Assembly: GCF_000424145.1 (NCBI RefSeq)
Contig: NZ_AUJI01000014.1
Coordinates: 56,636 to 120,635, forward strand
Length of the DNA: 64,000 nt
From: Butyrivibrio sp. AC2005
GTDB lineage: Bacteria > Bacillota > Clostridia > Lachnospirales > Lachnospiraceae
Reading direction: 5' to 3'
The notes below the pieces were generated by a model. It had not been told where the DNA came from. It searched no databases and was given only the letters and a program-made list of their open reading frames with translations. Position 1 is the first letter of the stretch, and the number at the start of each line of letters is the position of its first letter. Positions 35,664 to 44,916 of the stretch are shown here, one piece after another. Position numbers and translations under genes: made by a program.

Positions 35664-36749
35664 ATGGGATTAACTGAATACGAATGTCCCGCCTGTGGCG
35701 GGATAATGAACTTTGATGCAGCAAGCCAGCTCCTTTCCTGCCCGTACTGCGACACCAAAATCAAGGTTGATGATTATGTTGCTCCAAGACAGGAAGAGCA
35801 GGATAAGGATGCAAAGGCTGATAGCAATGAGTGGATTAACGAAGGCAACGAATGGAAGCCCGGAGAGACTGATGGTATGGTAGTTTATTCCTGCCAGTCC
35901 TGTGGCGGCGAAATAGTTGCCTCTGAAAACGAAGGCTCTCTGACCTGTCCTTTCTGCAGTAACAATGTAGTGGTCAAGGAGAAGTTTTCCGGAGATCTGC
36001 GTCCGGACTATGTCATCCCCTTTAAAAAAAGTAAGCAGGATGCCATGAGTGCCTACTCAGGATATGTAAAAGGAAAGCTTCTTTTGCCAGGTGTATTCTT
36101 TGCACAGAATCACATTGATAAAATTCGTGGAATCTACATTCCTTACTGGCTCTATGATGCCAAAGTAAGTGGTGATTACGATTTTTCTGCAACAAAGGTA
36201 AGAACCTGGAGCGACAGTGACTATAACTACACTGAGACCAGCTACTATGATGTTCAGAGGAGCGGCTCAGAAGAGTTTTCCAACGTCCCTCACGATGCAT
36301 CAAAAGAAATGCCTGATGACTTGATGGAATCCATTGAGCCCTTTAACTTCAGCGAAGCAGTCCCCTTTAACGGAGGATACCTCGCGGGCTTTATGGCTAA
36401 CAGATATGATATCAAGGCTGAGGATACCCAGACACATATTGTTGAGAGAATGAAGCATACGGTAGAAACCGATCTTAGGAATTCCGTTTCCGGATATTCT
36501 ACCGTAAACATTACCTCCAAGCAGCAAAATGTAAATGGTCTGAGACATAAATATGCTCTTTATCCGGTATGGCTCCTAAATACCAGTTGGAATGGCAAAA
36601 ACTTTCTTTTTGCCATGAACGGACAGACCGGTAAATTTGTAGGAAACCTTCCTGTGAGCAAAGGAAAAGCAACAATTTTGTATATCCTTTCCACTATAGG
36701 TTTCACCATTCTGGCCATTATCGTTTGCTTAATCATTATCAACAGTTAG
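35664..36749 (+). CDS. Zinc-ribbon membrane protein (YdjG-like)
   Basis: 361 residues. Two TFIIB-type zinc ribbons at the N-terminus (ECPACGG...SCPYCDT and SCQSCGG...TCPFCSN), a beta-rich middle domain with IRGIYIPYWLYDA, and a single C-terminal transmembrane helix (about 335-357). The layout matches Bacillus YdjG, a membrane anchor for the PspA homologue. It follows the SPFH gene by 45 nt and precedes the TPM-domain gene by 16 nt. Confidence 0.78.
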   Translation: MGLTEYECPACGGIMNFDAASQLLSCPYCDTKIKVDDYVAPRQEEQDKDAKADSNEWINEGNEWKPGETDGMVVYSCQSCGGEIVASENEGSLTCPFCSNNVVVKEKFSGDLRPDYVIPFKKSKQDAMSAYSGYVKGKLLLPGVFFAQNHIDKIRGIYIPYWLYDAKVSGDYDFSATKVRTWSDSDYNYTETSYYDVQRSGSEEFSNVPHDASKEMPDDLMESIEPFNFSEAVPFNGGYLAGFMANRYDIKAEDTQTHIVERMKHTVETDLRNSVSGYSTVNITSKQQNVNGLRHKYALYPVWLLNTSWNGKNFLFAMNGQTGKFVGNLPVSKGKATILYILSTIGFTILAIIVCLIIINS

Positions 36750-36765
36750 TGAAAGGGATCAGCAT

Positions 36766-37581
36766 ATGAATTACAAGAGAAAACTTAATTATGCATCAGT
36801 GCTTATGATTTGCATGATGCTGATCATGCCTCTGCTTTTACCTTTCACTGCAAAGGCTGATGGCGAAGGCATGGTTGATCCTGTCTATTGCACTGATGGT
36901 TCTTTGTTTCCGGTAGTAGACGCAGCCGATCTTCTTACAGATGATGAAGAAAACGCGCTCGCCTATCACATTTACAATGCGGAAGCAGCTTATAATTCCG
37001 CCATTGTCCTGGTGACCGTTGATTCTCTCGGTTCCAGAAACGTAGAGCAATATGGCGATGATTTCTATGATTACAATGGCTATGGTTATGGTGATTCCCA
37101 TGACGGAATTCTGTTTCTCATAGACATTACATCGAGACAGTGGCATATAACCACTACCGGAAGCGCCATTAAGGTCTATACAGACTCAGCTCAGGAAGAC
37201 ATAATTGGCTACTGCAAATCCTCTCTTTCTGCAGGTAACTACTATGATGCATTTGACCGGTTTATAACCGCTTGCGAAAACAGGCAGCAGAAAGTAATCG
37301 AACGCAGGACCTTCAACTTCCCGAAATTTCTGCTTTGTCTTGTAGCCGGATTGGTTCTTGCACTTATTCCACTTATCGGTTTTATTGGGCAGTTAAAAAC
37401 CGTTCACAGGGAAGCAGGTGCTTCGAACTACTCACAGAAAGGACTTTCGCTCACTCATAAGTCCGACAGATTCATCAGAAAATCTGTTTCACGTACAGCA
37501 AGACCTAAGGAGAGTTCCGGCTCTTCCACTCATTCAGGATCCTCCGGAACATCACATGGCGGAAGCAGCGGAAGCTTCTGA
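36766..37581 (+). CDS. TPM-domain membrane protein (YdjH-like)
   Basis: 271 residues with an N-terminal signal sequence (helix about 9-29), an extracytoplasmic TPM domain (about 45-165, with VVDAADLLTDDEENAL and HDGILFLIDI), a transmembrane helix about 186-205 and a cytoplasmic Ser/Gly-rich tail. Matches Bacillus YdjH, partner of YdjG. Third gene of the unit and followed by a strong terminator; no pspA homologue is adjacent. Confidence 0.78.
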   Translation: MNYKRKLNYASVLMICMMLIMPLLLPFTAKADGEGMVDPVYCTDGSLFPVVDAADLLTDDEENALAYHIYNAEAAYNSAIVLVTVDSLGSRNVEQYGDDFYDYNGYGYGDSHDGILFLIDITSRQWHITTTGSAIKVYTDSAQEDIIGYCKSSLSAGNYYDAFDRFITACENRQQKVIERRTFNFPKFLLCLVAGLVLALIPLIGFIGQLKTVHREAGASNYSQKGLSLTHKSDRFIRKSVSRTARPKESSGSSTHSGSSGTSHGGSSGSF

Positions 37582-37604
37582 TTTACAAAAAGAACACCAG
37601 AATC

Positions 37605-37640
37605 AAAGCCTTGAGCTCATACGAGTTTCAAGGCTTTTTT
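37605..37640 (+). terminator. Intrinsic terminator of the SPFH/zinc-ribbon/TPM operon
   Basis: AAGCCTTGA pairs with TCAAGGCTT and runs into TTTTT. Confidence 0.88.
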
Positions 37641-37734
37641 CATGCGGGTATATTATATAAAATTCAGAAAAATACACTGTTTTTTAATAAATCCACTTTA
37701 TATTTGTTGCTATACTAATACGTAGGAGACTGCC

Positions 37735-39516
37735 ATGCGATTACGAGATTATTTACACATAAATGTGTGGCTGCTGCCCGTATTACTTGTACTGATCCCT
37801 GTTATCCTTATTTTATTTGGCAGCACATTTATGACCACACCAAGCACTTATTACGCGACCATTCTAAACGATGGATGGTCTGTTAAGCATGGTGATTTTT
37901 ATGCAGAGGATGTGGGGCTTAAAAACCTCGATATCGGGACGGCTAACAAAAATGACGTTGTAATTATTTCAAGAATTCTACCCACGGAATACGTCCCCTC
38001 TGCCTGCCTTATGTTCAGATCCATTCAGTCCGCTGTAAGTGCTACCATTGATGATAAAGTCATCTACTCCTTCGGCGACAAATATGTTGAAAAAAACGAG
38101 CTTATCCCTAAGCATTTTAACTATATTCCTCTCGGTGACATGAACGAAGTAGGTGGAAAACGTATCACCATTACCTTCAGAGTATTTGAGGATAATGCCT
38201 TTTCAGGCCTTTCAGAGATATACTACGGAAACCGTCATGACGTTGAGCTCGCATATATTCAGAAGAGACGCCTTCCCTTCTTTATCGGAGGCTTTCTTAC
38301 TCTTTTTGCATTCCTGCTGCTCACGCTTTCCTCATACCTTTACATGTATCACGGACATGACCTGTCCCTTATTTTCAGCTCGATTATTTCCTTTACACTT
38401 GGCGCTTACAATCTGGCATTTAACGATATATTCTGCTTCATTTCCGATTTTGAAGTTTATTTCTGTCTGCTTGAATATATCACGCTTTATTCCGTCCCCT
38501 TTGCGATCATCACATTCCTTGTGTCATCACACCCTGAACTGAATTCAAGTCTGAACAAGACTCTGATTGGAATTAATGCTCTTTTCCCGATAATCACTCT
38601 TGCCTTGCATCTGTTCAAGGTCGTTCACATCAACAATTTTGTATCAACCCTTCATGTAATTGCCCTTTCGGAAGCTATAATGATTCTTCCCCAGCTTGTG
38701 CTAAATGTTGCAAGGCACTACAATGAGCAGAAAAAAACCTCCGAGTACACAGGAAAAACCTCCGACAGTGTCCTTGTTCTCGGACTTTTAATCTTTATCA
38801 TCTGCTCAGTAATAGATATTATAAAATATAACGTTTTCAAATTTTTCGTGGCAGGTGGCGAAGTCTCTGTTGATATCAATTTCATGACTATCGGAGCCCT
38901 TTGCTTCGTTTTGTGCCTGTTCGTGTTCTACTTCTATCACGGTATAGAGCACATTAATGCAGTTTATATGAAAGAGCATCTGGAAGGCCTTGCATACACA
39001 GATTCCTTAACCGGTCTTATGAACCGCGCAAAATGCATGCAGTATATGGCCTCTGTCCAGGGAAATTATGCAATCATAAGCCTTGATATGGATAATCTGA
39101 AAACAGTAAACGACAGTCTTGGTCATCAGGAAGGGGACAGAATGCTTTCTTCCTTTGCAGATATTCTTAAGCAGACCTTTGCAGGTGCTGCCCTTATTGG
39201 CAGAACCGGTGGTGATGAATTCCTTGTAGCAATCGAAAATCCAAGCCCTACCACCTGTGAAAAGCTTGTAGATAATCTGAATTTCAGAATAGATACCTTT
39301 AACAAAACCGAGACAAAATTTAAGCTTTCCTCTTCATGCGGATATGCTTACAGCAACGAAGTAAATGACAAGGATGCAAACAGCGTCTTTGTGCTGGCCG
39401 ATAATCGCATGTATGCTGAAAAACAAATTCATCATGCCTCTAAGCTGGACCGTTTCGTAAGCGATATTCTCGGCTCTTCTCTTCCGGAAAAAGGAGGTGA
39501 AGAAGATAATGTATAA
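37735..39516 (+). CDS. Membrane diguanylate cyclase (7TMR-DISM-like plus GGDEF)
   Basis: 593 residues. A TM anchor (about 12-33), an extracytoplasmic sensory domain (to about 178), seven or more closely spaced TM helices (about 180-400) and a C-terminal GGDEF domain (about 420-575) with GRTGGDEFLVA intact. The RxxD allosteric I-site expected just before the active site is absent, so product inhibition is not predicted. It should make cyclic di-GMP in response to an external ligand. The downstream paralogue overlaps its 3-prime end. Confidence 0.87.
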   Translation: MRLRDYLHINVWLLPVLLVLIPVILILFGSTFMTTPSTYYATILNDGWSVKHGDFYAEDVGLKNLDIGTANKNDVVIISRILPTEYVPSACLMFRSIQSAVSATIDDKVIYSFGDKYVEKNELIPKHFNYIPLGDMNEVGGKRITITFRVFEDNAFSGLSEIYYGNRHDVELAYIQKRRLPFFIGGFLTLFAFLLLTLSSYLYMYHGHDLSLIFSSIISFTLGAYNLAFNDIFCFISDFEVYFCLLEYITLYSVPFAIITFLVSSHPELNSSLNKTLIGINALFPIITLALHLFKVVHINNFVSTLHVIALSEAIMILPQLVLNVARHYNEQKKTSEYTGKTSDSVLVLGLLIFIICSVIDIIKYNVFKFFVAGGEVSVDINFMTIGALCFVLCLFVFYFYHGIEHINAVYMKEHLEGLAYTDSLTGLMNRAKCMQYMASVQGNYAIISLDMDNLKTVNDSLGHQEGDRMLSSFADILKQTFAGAALIGRTGGDEFLVAIENPSPTTCEKLVDNLNFRIDTFNKTETKFKLSSSCGYAYSNEVNDKDANSVFVLADNRMYAEKQIHHASKLDRFVSDILGSSLPEKGGEEDNV

Positions 39517-41200
39517 GCGTATAAACTTCCTGATAGTTGCTTTTCTCACCTTTATAATTTTGGTTGCGATCTGTCATTACCTGTTCCGCCCTATTTTCAT
39601 AAATACGGTGGAAAACCTTCATGAAGGCTGGACTATCTCTTTTGATGAAGAGCTTTATGAAGATGTTGACCTCGATTATATACCAAAATACATTGAAGTC
39701 CCCACTGACAAGGGGGATATTATCACCATGTCCAGAACCCTGCCCAAAAGCAGTGTATATACATTCCCTACATTATTATTCCTTTCCAGATATTCTGCCT
39801 TTGAGGTCTATGCTGATAATGAGCTGATAAGTTCAGGCTTCCTTGATCTTATGGAAAAAGACAGCTTCATTGGCTCGAGCTACAATTTTGTCACCATACC
39901 CCAAAAGGACTCTGATATATCCTTAAAAATCGTGCTTTATCCTACTGACAAGAGTTCCTACACCTATTTCTTGCCGCCTATATATGGTGAATATCACGAT
40001 GTTGAGAGAGCCCATTTATTCAGAAATCTTTTCCCTCTTGCGACCGGAATATTTTTGATAATTTTTGGTGCAGCTTTTTGTATTATTACGCTGAGTTTTT
40101 ATAAGACCCTGCCCTCCGTTATATCCCAGCTGTTTTCCTCATTGCTTTTCATAGTGCTTGGAATATGGATACTGTGCTACTTCAGGCTGATTGACTTTTT
40201 TGTCTATACAAATTCAAAGTCATCAGTATTAGAATTTATATCTCTCTATCTGATGATTCCGCTGACCTATACCATAATAGGATGCATTCAGGATCATTAT
40301 AAGGACTGGATTTTCCTTGTTGTTGCCGGAACAAGCACGACAATATGCTTATTCCTTGCCATTCTTCATTTTGCAGACATTCTGCACATGAATCGGACGC
40401 TCCATTACTTCCAGTCTATTTCCGTCATGTGTGCACTATTTCTGGCTGTAACCTTTTATAAGGATCTTAAGCAGAAAAAACTTGTTCCTGCTGAAATTAT
40501 TCAGATGATCGGTCTGATGTTTTTTGCTATGTCCTGTATTGTAAACTTTATCGCCTTCAGTCTTGAAGTAATGCATATTATCCCTCAGTCTCTCCTTACC
40601 GTAAGACTTATTCCTATGGGCGGTCTGATATTTGTTTTTGCAAATCTGATCAACTATTTCATCTACATATCCGAGTCCTTTGCTATGCGTAAGGAATACG
40701 CTTCACTTACCCATCTTGCCTACGCGGACGGACTGACAGACCTACCGAATCGTTCAAGATATGACAAATACATGTCCGATCTGGATGAAGGGACTGAGGA
40801 ATACTGCGTTGTAAGCCTGGATCTAAATGGTCTTAAGGAGATAAACGACAAAGACGGCCACGCTGCCGGAGACAAATATCTGACTGAATTTGCCTCTGTA
40901 CTGCGCCAATGCTTTGACCAAAAGGCCTTTATTGCCAGAATCGGCGGTGATGAATTTGTAGCCATTTTAAAGGAAGACCATTTTAGCGAAGTAGAGACAC
41001 TTCTTACAAGATTAAAGGATGCTCTCGAGGTAAAGAATGTTTTATATCCCGCCTACAGACGAAGCGTTGCCTCAGGCTTTGCATACAGCACGGAAATTAA
41101 TAAAAGAGATTCCCACAGCGTATATCTGTTGGCAGATAAGCGAATGTATGAAAGTAAAAAAATAATGCACGCAAAGCTTGGTATAGCTCCAAGAATCTGA
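39509..41200 (+). CDS. Membrane diguanylate cyclase, tandem paralogue
   Basis: 563 residues with the same architecture as the preceding gene: N-terminal TM, extracytoplasmic domain with an E-G-W-T-I-S-F-type strand, a multi-TM block and a GGDEF domain (ARIGGDEFVA intact, no RxxD I-site). The frame extends to GTG 39497, but the ATG at 39509 stands 9 nt after AGGAGGTG. It overlaps the preceding gene by 8 nt, so the pair is translationally coupled and probably arose by duplication. Confidence 0.87.
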   Translation: MYKRINFLIVAFLTFIILVAICHYLFRPIFINTVENLHEGWTISFDEELYEDVDLDYIPKYIEVPTDKGDIITMSRTLPKSSVYTFPTLLFLSRYSAFEVYADNELISSGFLDLMEKDSFIGSSYNFVTIPQKDSDISLKIVLYPTDKSSYTYFLPPIYGEYHDVERAHLFRNLFPLATGIFLIIFGAAFCIITLSFYKTLPSVISQLFSSLLFIVLGIWILCYFRLIDFFVYTNSKSSVLEFISLYLMIPLTYTIIGCIQDHYKDWIFLVVAGTSTTICLFLAILHFADILHMNRTLHYFQSISVMCALFLAVTFYKDLKQKKLVPAEIIQMIGLMFFAMSCIVNFIAFSLEVMHIIPQSLLTVRLIPMGGLIFVFANLINYFIYISESFAMRKEYASLTHLAYADGLTDLPNRSRYDKYMSDLDEGTEEYCVVSLDLNGLKEINDKDGHAAGDKYLTEFASVLRQCFDQKAFIARIGGDEFVAILKEDHFSEVETLLTRLKDALEVKNVLYPAYRRSVASGFAYSTEINKRDSHSVYLLADKRMYESKKIMHAKLGIAPRI

Positions 41201-41212
41201 AAAGCCAAAAAT

Positions 41213-41245
41213 AAACCTTCCTCCTGTCAATAAGAGGAAGGTTTT
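41213..41245. terminator. Bidirectional terminator between converging cyclic-di-GMP operons
   Basis: AAACCTTCCTC pairs with GAGGAAGGTTTT around 10 nt, with T-rich sequence on both strands. Confidence 0.85.
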
Positions 41246-41246
41246 A

Positions 41247-42500
41247 TTATCTGCCTGAGAGCATCTCTTCAAGCTCACGCTGGGCATCTTCAAGGCCCTC
41301 GTCTACACTTTTCTCACCGGAGATTATTTTCTCCATTTGATTTCCCAGTATCGTATAGAAATCCGGCCACTCCTCCATAACAGGTCTGTATACGCCATTT
41401 TCAAGTGCTTTGCATACAGCCTTTAGCGGAGGATTTGCCTTAAGCACTTCTTCATCCTTAAGACTTGAGTATCTGCAGGGTACTCCGCCATATTCGATGG
41501 TACTTTTCTGAACCTCAGGATCCATAAGATATTTAAGAAGCTTCACAGCCAGTTCTTTTTTGCTGCTGTTTCGGGGAATGCCTATGGTCCATATTCCATA
41601 TACATTCGCGTTATACTCTGTAGAAGAGTCAGTAACTCTGCCATGAATTGCAATGTAATCAGAGGATGATTTTGCAGTAGGTGTATACCAGCCTGGCCAC
41701 CCTACTGCCATGGCAGCTGCGCCATTAGCTATAGCCATTATGAGATCATCTCTGCTCTCATTTTTTCCTGTGGCTATAAGTTCAAGATAAAAATTCATTG
41801 CCTCCTTAAATTCACTTGTATTAACAGTAGGATTGTTATTTTCATCAACAACCCATCCACCATATGAACGCAGGATCGGTAAAAAATCGACTACATAGTT
41901 ATTGGGAGAATCCCCTCTGTACATGAATCCAAGATTTCCCTTTTCCTTTGCTGCCTTACACACTTCATACATATCCTGAAGAGAACTGAGCTGATCCGCA
42001 CTATAGCCGGCCTTTTCCACAACGGACTTATTAAAAAGAAGCACCGTCACATTGCCGTAATATGGTGCAACATAAACATCTCCCTCACTGTAGCAGATGG
42101 TCTTGGTTGCTTCGATGATGTCATCATCAAGTTCATATCCTTCCCCGGATAGATTGAGCAAAACCTGCTCTGTGGTCATCTCAGCCTTCCATGACCCGTC
42201 TATCATGCAAAGATCATATTTTCCTTCTGCGCTTGAAGCATCCTCCAATATACCACCGTGAAGCTCCTCTTCTCCAAGCTCATAAACATCACAAATAACC
42301 TGGTTTTCACGCTCAAATTCTACAAGGCAGGATTTTATGGCATCTGAATACACACCGGATCTGAGAGCAAGAGAAATATGCGGAGCCGTATTTGGATCCA
42401 CACCTGAATCATGTTCTGCTTTATTCACTTTACTGCAGGAAACAGTTCCTGCCATCACTGCTACAACAAGCAGGACAGAAACCAGTTTTTTCCACCACAT
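41247..42500 (-). CDS. Extracellular solute-binding lipoprotein, family 1
   Basis: 417 residues with a signal sequence ending at a lipobox Cys22 (GTVSC) and a sugar-type bilobal binding domain (PYYGNVTVLLFNKSVVEKAG is typical of the MalE-like fold). No permease or ATPase genes accompany it. Instead it is the last gene of an operon with a degenerate HD-GYP protein (3 nt gap) and a GGDEF protein, so a sensory role for extracellular sugar feeding into cyclic-di-GMP signalling is an inference. Confidence 0.85.
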   Translation of the reverse strand: MWWKKLVSVLLVVAVMAGTVSCSKVNKAEHDSGVDPNTAPHISLALRSGVYSDAIKSCLVEFERENQVICDVYELGEEELHGGILEDASSAEGKYDLCMIDGSWKAEMTTEQVLLNLSGEGYELDDDIIEATKTICYSEGDVYVAPYYGNVTVLLFNKSVVEKAGYSADQLSSLQDMYEVCKAAKEKGNLGFMYRGDSPNNYVVDFLPILRSYGGWVVDENNNPTVNTSEFKEAMNFYLELIATGKNESRDDLIMAIANGAAAMAVGWPGWYTPTAKSSSDYIAIHGRVTDSSTEYNANVYGIWTIGIPRNSSKKELAVKLLKYLMDPEVQKSTIEYGGVPCRYSSLKDEEVLKANPPLKAVCKALENGVYRPVMEEWPDFYTILGNQMEKIISGEKSVDEGLEDAQRELEEMLSGR

Positions 42501-42503
42501 GCT

Positions 42504-43235
42504 TCAGTTCCCCTTTCTATGCTCTGATGAAAGCTCTATCTTTTTTAAAGCATCCTCCATACATGCCTCTAATCTACTCTTTGGTATATTACAAAAACGG
42601 TCAACTATTTCCTCATCAAGCTGCGAGCCTGCTGCCATCCTGAGCTCTGCTATGGCCTCCGGATAAGACAGCGATGCTTTATAAGAGCGGTTCATGGTAA
42701 TAGCAGAATAAGTATCTGCAACAGCTATTATTCTGGCGCCAAGAGGTATCTGGGATCCCTTAAGCTGATGATATCCGTTACCATCCATCCTCTCATGATG
42801 ATACAGAATGTAAGTGAGGGCATTTCTAAGTCCCGGAAGCTTGCCCAGCATCTCCACGCCTATATCCGGATGCTTTTTTACAATTTCCCACTCCTTATCC
42901 CCAAGCTTTCCACTTTTTTCCATGATGTCATAGGGAATTCCAAACTTCCCAATATCAAGCAAAAGTGATGCATAGTGAAGATCTGTCTCACTTAAAAACA
43001 GCTTGCGCGGATATGGCAAAAACTCATATATAAGCATAGTGAGATTATGGACATAAAGAGAGTGTCCCCCTAAATTCGGGTTATCAGCCTCTATTATTCC
43101 CACCAGCAACTCCAGCAAAATTGCAGCTCGCTTTTTTCCCATGTAATTCTTATAAAAAGTTATCGAGGTTAAAAGGAGCAACAGAATTGCAAATAGAATA
43201 AGCAGATCCATTTCCCTTGCACTTAGCAAAAACAT
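42504..43235 (-). CDS. Degenerate HD-GYP domain protein
   Basis: 243 residues: one N-terminal TM helix (about 9-26) then an HD-GYP-type domain. The HD dyad reads L-L-L-D-I-G-K, so the metal-ligand His is Leu, and the G-Y-P motif reads G-Y-H. Other metal-site residues persist (KHPDIG, YHHERMDG, AVADTYSA). It may therefore be a reduced-activity phosphodiesterase or a non-catalytic cyclic-di-GMP effector. The start ATG follows AGGGGG. Sits between a GGDEF gene (15 nt) and the binding protein. Confidence 0.82.
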   Translation of the reverse strand: MFLLSAREMDLLILFAILLLLLTSITFYKNYMGKKRAAILLELLVGIIEADNPNLGGHSLYVHNLTMLIYEFLPYPRKLFLSETDLHYASLLLDIGKFGIPYDIMEKSGKLGDKEWEIVKKHPDIGVEMLGKLPGLRNALTYILYHHERMDGNGYHQLKGSQIPLGARIIAVADTYSAITMNRSYKASLSYPEAIAELRMAAGSQLDEEIVDRFCNIPKSRLEACMEDALKKIELSSEHRKGN

Positions 43236-43250
43236 ATTCTGCCCCCTGCC

Positions 43251-44411
43251 TTATTCCGAAACATCCATAAATCGAATCTGATTTTTACCGGCTCTCTTGG
43301 ATTCATATAAAGCCTCATCAGCCCGCTTATAAGCCACATCAATATCGTTATCTTCCGGAGTAATCTCCGTCACACCAAAGGACGCATGAATTCCATGAAG
43401 TTCACCAACTTCAACAGAATTAAGCGCCTGCATCATCTTCTGTAAGACTTCAGTGACCTCCTCTCGATTTTTCTTATGGCGCACAAATACAATAAACTCA
43501 TCTCCGCCAAGTCTTCCGGGGAAGCATATTTCTTCAGTCATTACTTTGTCTTGAAATGCCCACTTCTTCGACATATCTATCTCAAGGGTATCTATAATGG
43601 TCTGCCCAGCAATCTGTATAGCCTTGTCTCCCATCTGATGCCCCAACTTATCATTTATCTGTTTAAACTCATCAAGATCAAGCAGGCATATAGCCATGTA
43701 TTCATTATGTGGTTTGTTAAGGATATTACCGGCCAGAGAGAAAAATCTGCCTCGATTTAAAAGAGAAGTCAGAGCGTCAAAACTGGACTGTATCTCCAGT
43801 TCTCTCTGAATCTGTATATTTTTCTGTAAGGTGACAAACTGCTGAACCCGGGACCTCTGGAATGCAAAGTGAAGGCCTATGGAAAGTGTCATAAAGATTA
43901 TTGCGTTATAAAGGTCCTGTGTTGCAATTGATGCAGTCTTAACGGAATAAGAGGAATATAAAAAAATGACTGTACATGTTCCAAGTGCCAATATAGCCCT
44001 AAGCATAGTGGCTATAAAGGAAAATGCAAGTACAACCATCATTACCATAAAAAGCGTAGCAGCCATATAAGGCTGATCTACTGAAATTTGTATTGAATAA
44101 ACCATCCAGGCGAAAATATTTGCAACAGCAAGAATGGTAACGCTTAGCGTAGACTCTTTCCTTTTCGTCACAAACTTACATGCCGCAATAAAAAAAGCAG
44201 CAACAGCCGCATATATGGCATATAAATGTATTTCACTCTGATTTACACTGAAAAGATCTAAGGTAGCAAAAATAAAGCACAGAACATTAACCGCAAAAAA
44301 CCAAACGTTCAAAATCTCAACGTTTTTACAATTGGTACTGTTTATAAGTTCAGAGCAGTCCTCTAATGTCTTTTTGTCGTATCCGTAATAATTTGTGCTG
44401 TGTATCGCCAT
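43251..44411 (-). CDS. Membrane GGDEF diguanylate cyclase
   Basis: 386 residues with about five to six N-terminal TM helices (about 35-195) and a GGDEF domain (about 215-380) with GRLGGDEFIVF intact and no RxxD I-site at the usual distance. The frame extends upstream, but the ATG at 44411 with GAGGTAAGTGC is the clear start. First gene of the three-gene GGDEF/HD-GYP/binding-protein operon. Confidence 0.87.
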   Translation of the reverse strand: MAIHSTNYYGYDKKTLEDCSELINSTNCKNVEILNVWFFAVNVLCFIFATLDLFSVNQSEIHLYAIYAAVAAFFIAACKFVTKRKESTLSVTILAVANIFAWMVYSIQISVDQPYMAATLFMVMMVVLAFSFIATMLRAILALGTCTVIFLYSSYSVKTASIATQDLYNAIIFMTLSIGLHFAFQRSRVQQFVTLQKNIQIQRELEIQSSFDALTSLLNRGRFFSLAGNILNKPHNEYMAICLLDLDEFKQINDKLGHQMGDKAIQIAGQTIIDTLEIDMSKKWAFQDKVMTEEICFPGRLGGDEFIVFVRHKKNREEVTEVLQKMMQALNSVEVGELHGIHASFGVTEITPEDNDIDVAYKRADEALYESKRAGKNQIRFMDVSE

Positions 44412-44505
44412 GCACTTACCTCTTTTTTGTATAAAAGGATGCAGTAATACGTATATTATTACTTTAACAGACAATTCTTATTAGTTTCTAAACTTACTAT
44501 AATAT

Positions 44506-44892
44506 TTATATATAATTCAGCGTTTTCCTGACTGAATCACGAAGATCCGCTTCCATCATAACATCATTGATTCCAAAAGCAGTTTCGGCAGACGCATTTA
44601 TAATACCTCTCTCATATGTCTGGGCAATAGCCTCCGCACATACCCGGCATTCGTAAATATCCCGTAGCCTCTTCGCATTATTCCAGTCGACATTTGGGAT
44701 TTTAATTACATGTCTTAAAAAGGCATATAATATTCTGGCAGCATTCTTCTTAGTCACGGAAGCCTTTAGCATACTATCGGAATAGTAGGTCATGACTTCT
44801 TTCCAAAAAGAGTCGGAATCATGACCACTCTCTTCCGGTGCGATCATCTCATATTCGTTTATTATGTAATCTATAAAATCTTCTGTGCTCAT
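44506..44892 (-). CDS. Hypothetical protein (128 aa)
   Basis: A small, soluble, mostly helical protein with no motif I recognise. Three Cys-containing spots (YECRVCAEA) and acidic N-terminus are the only notable features. It starts at ATG 44892, 24 nt after the GH27 stop, so it may be cotranscribed with the alpha-galactosidase gene. Ribosome site weak. Coding is supported by length, codon use and the tight spacing. Confidence 0.6.
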   Translation of the reverse strand: MSTEDFIDYIINEYEMIAPEESGHDSDSFWKEVMTYYSDSMLKASVTKKNAARILYAFLRHVIKIPNVDWNNAKRLRDIYECRVCAEAIAQTYERGIINASAETAFGINDVMMEADLRDSVRKTLNYI

Positions 44893-44916
44893 ATTTTATA
44901 ACTGCTTATTTCATAA

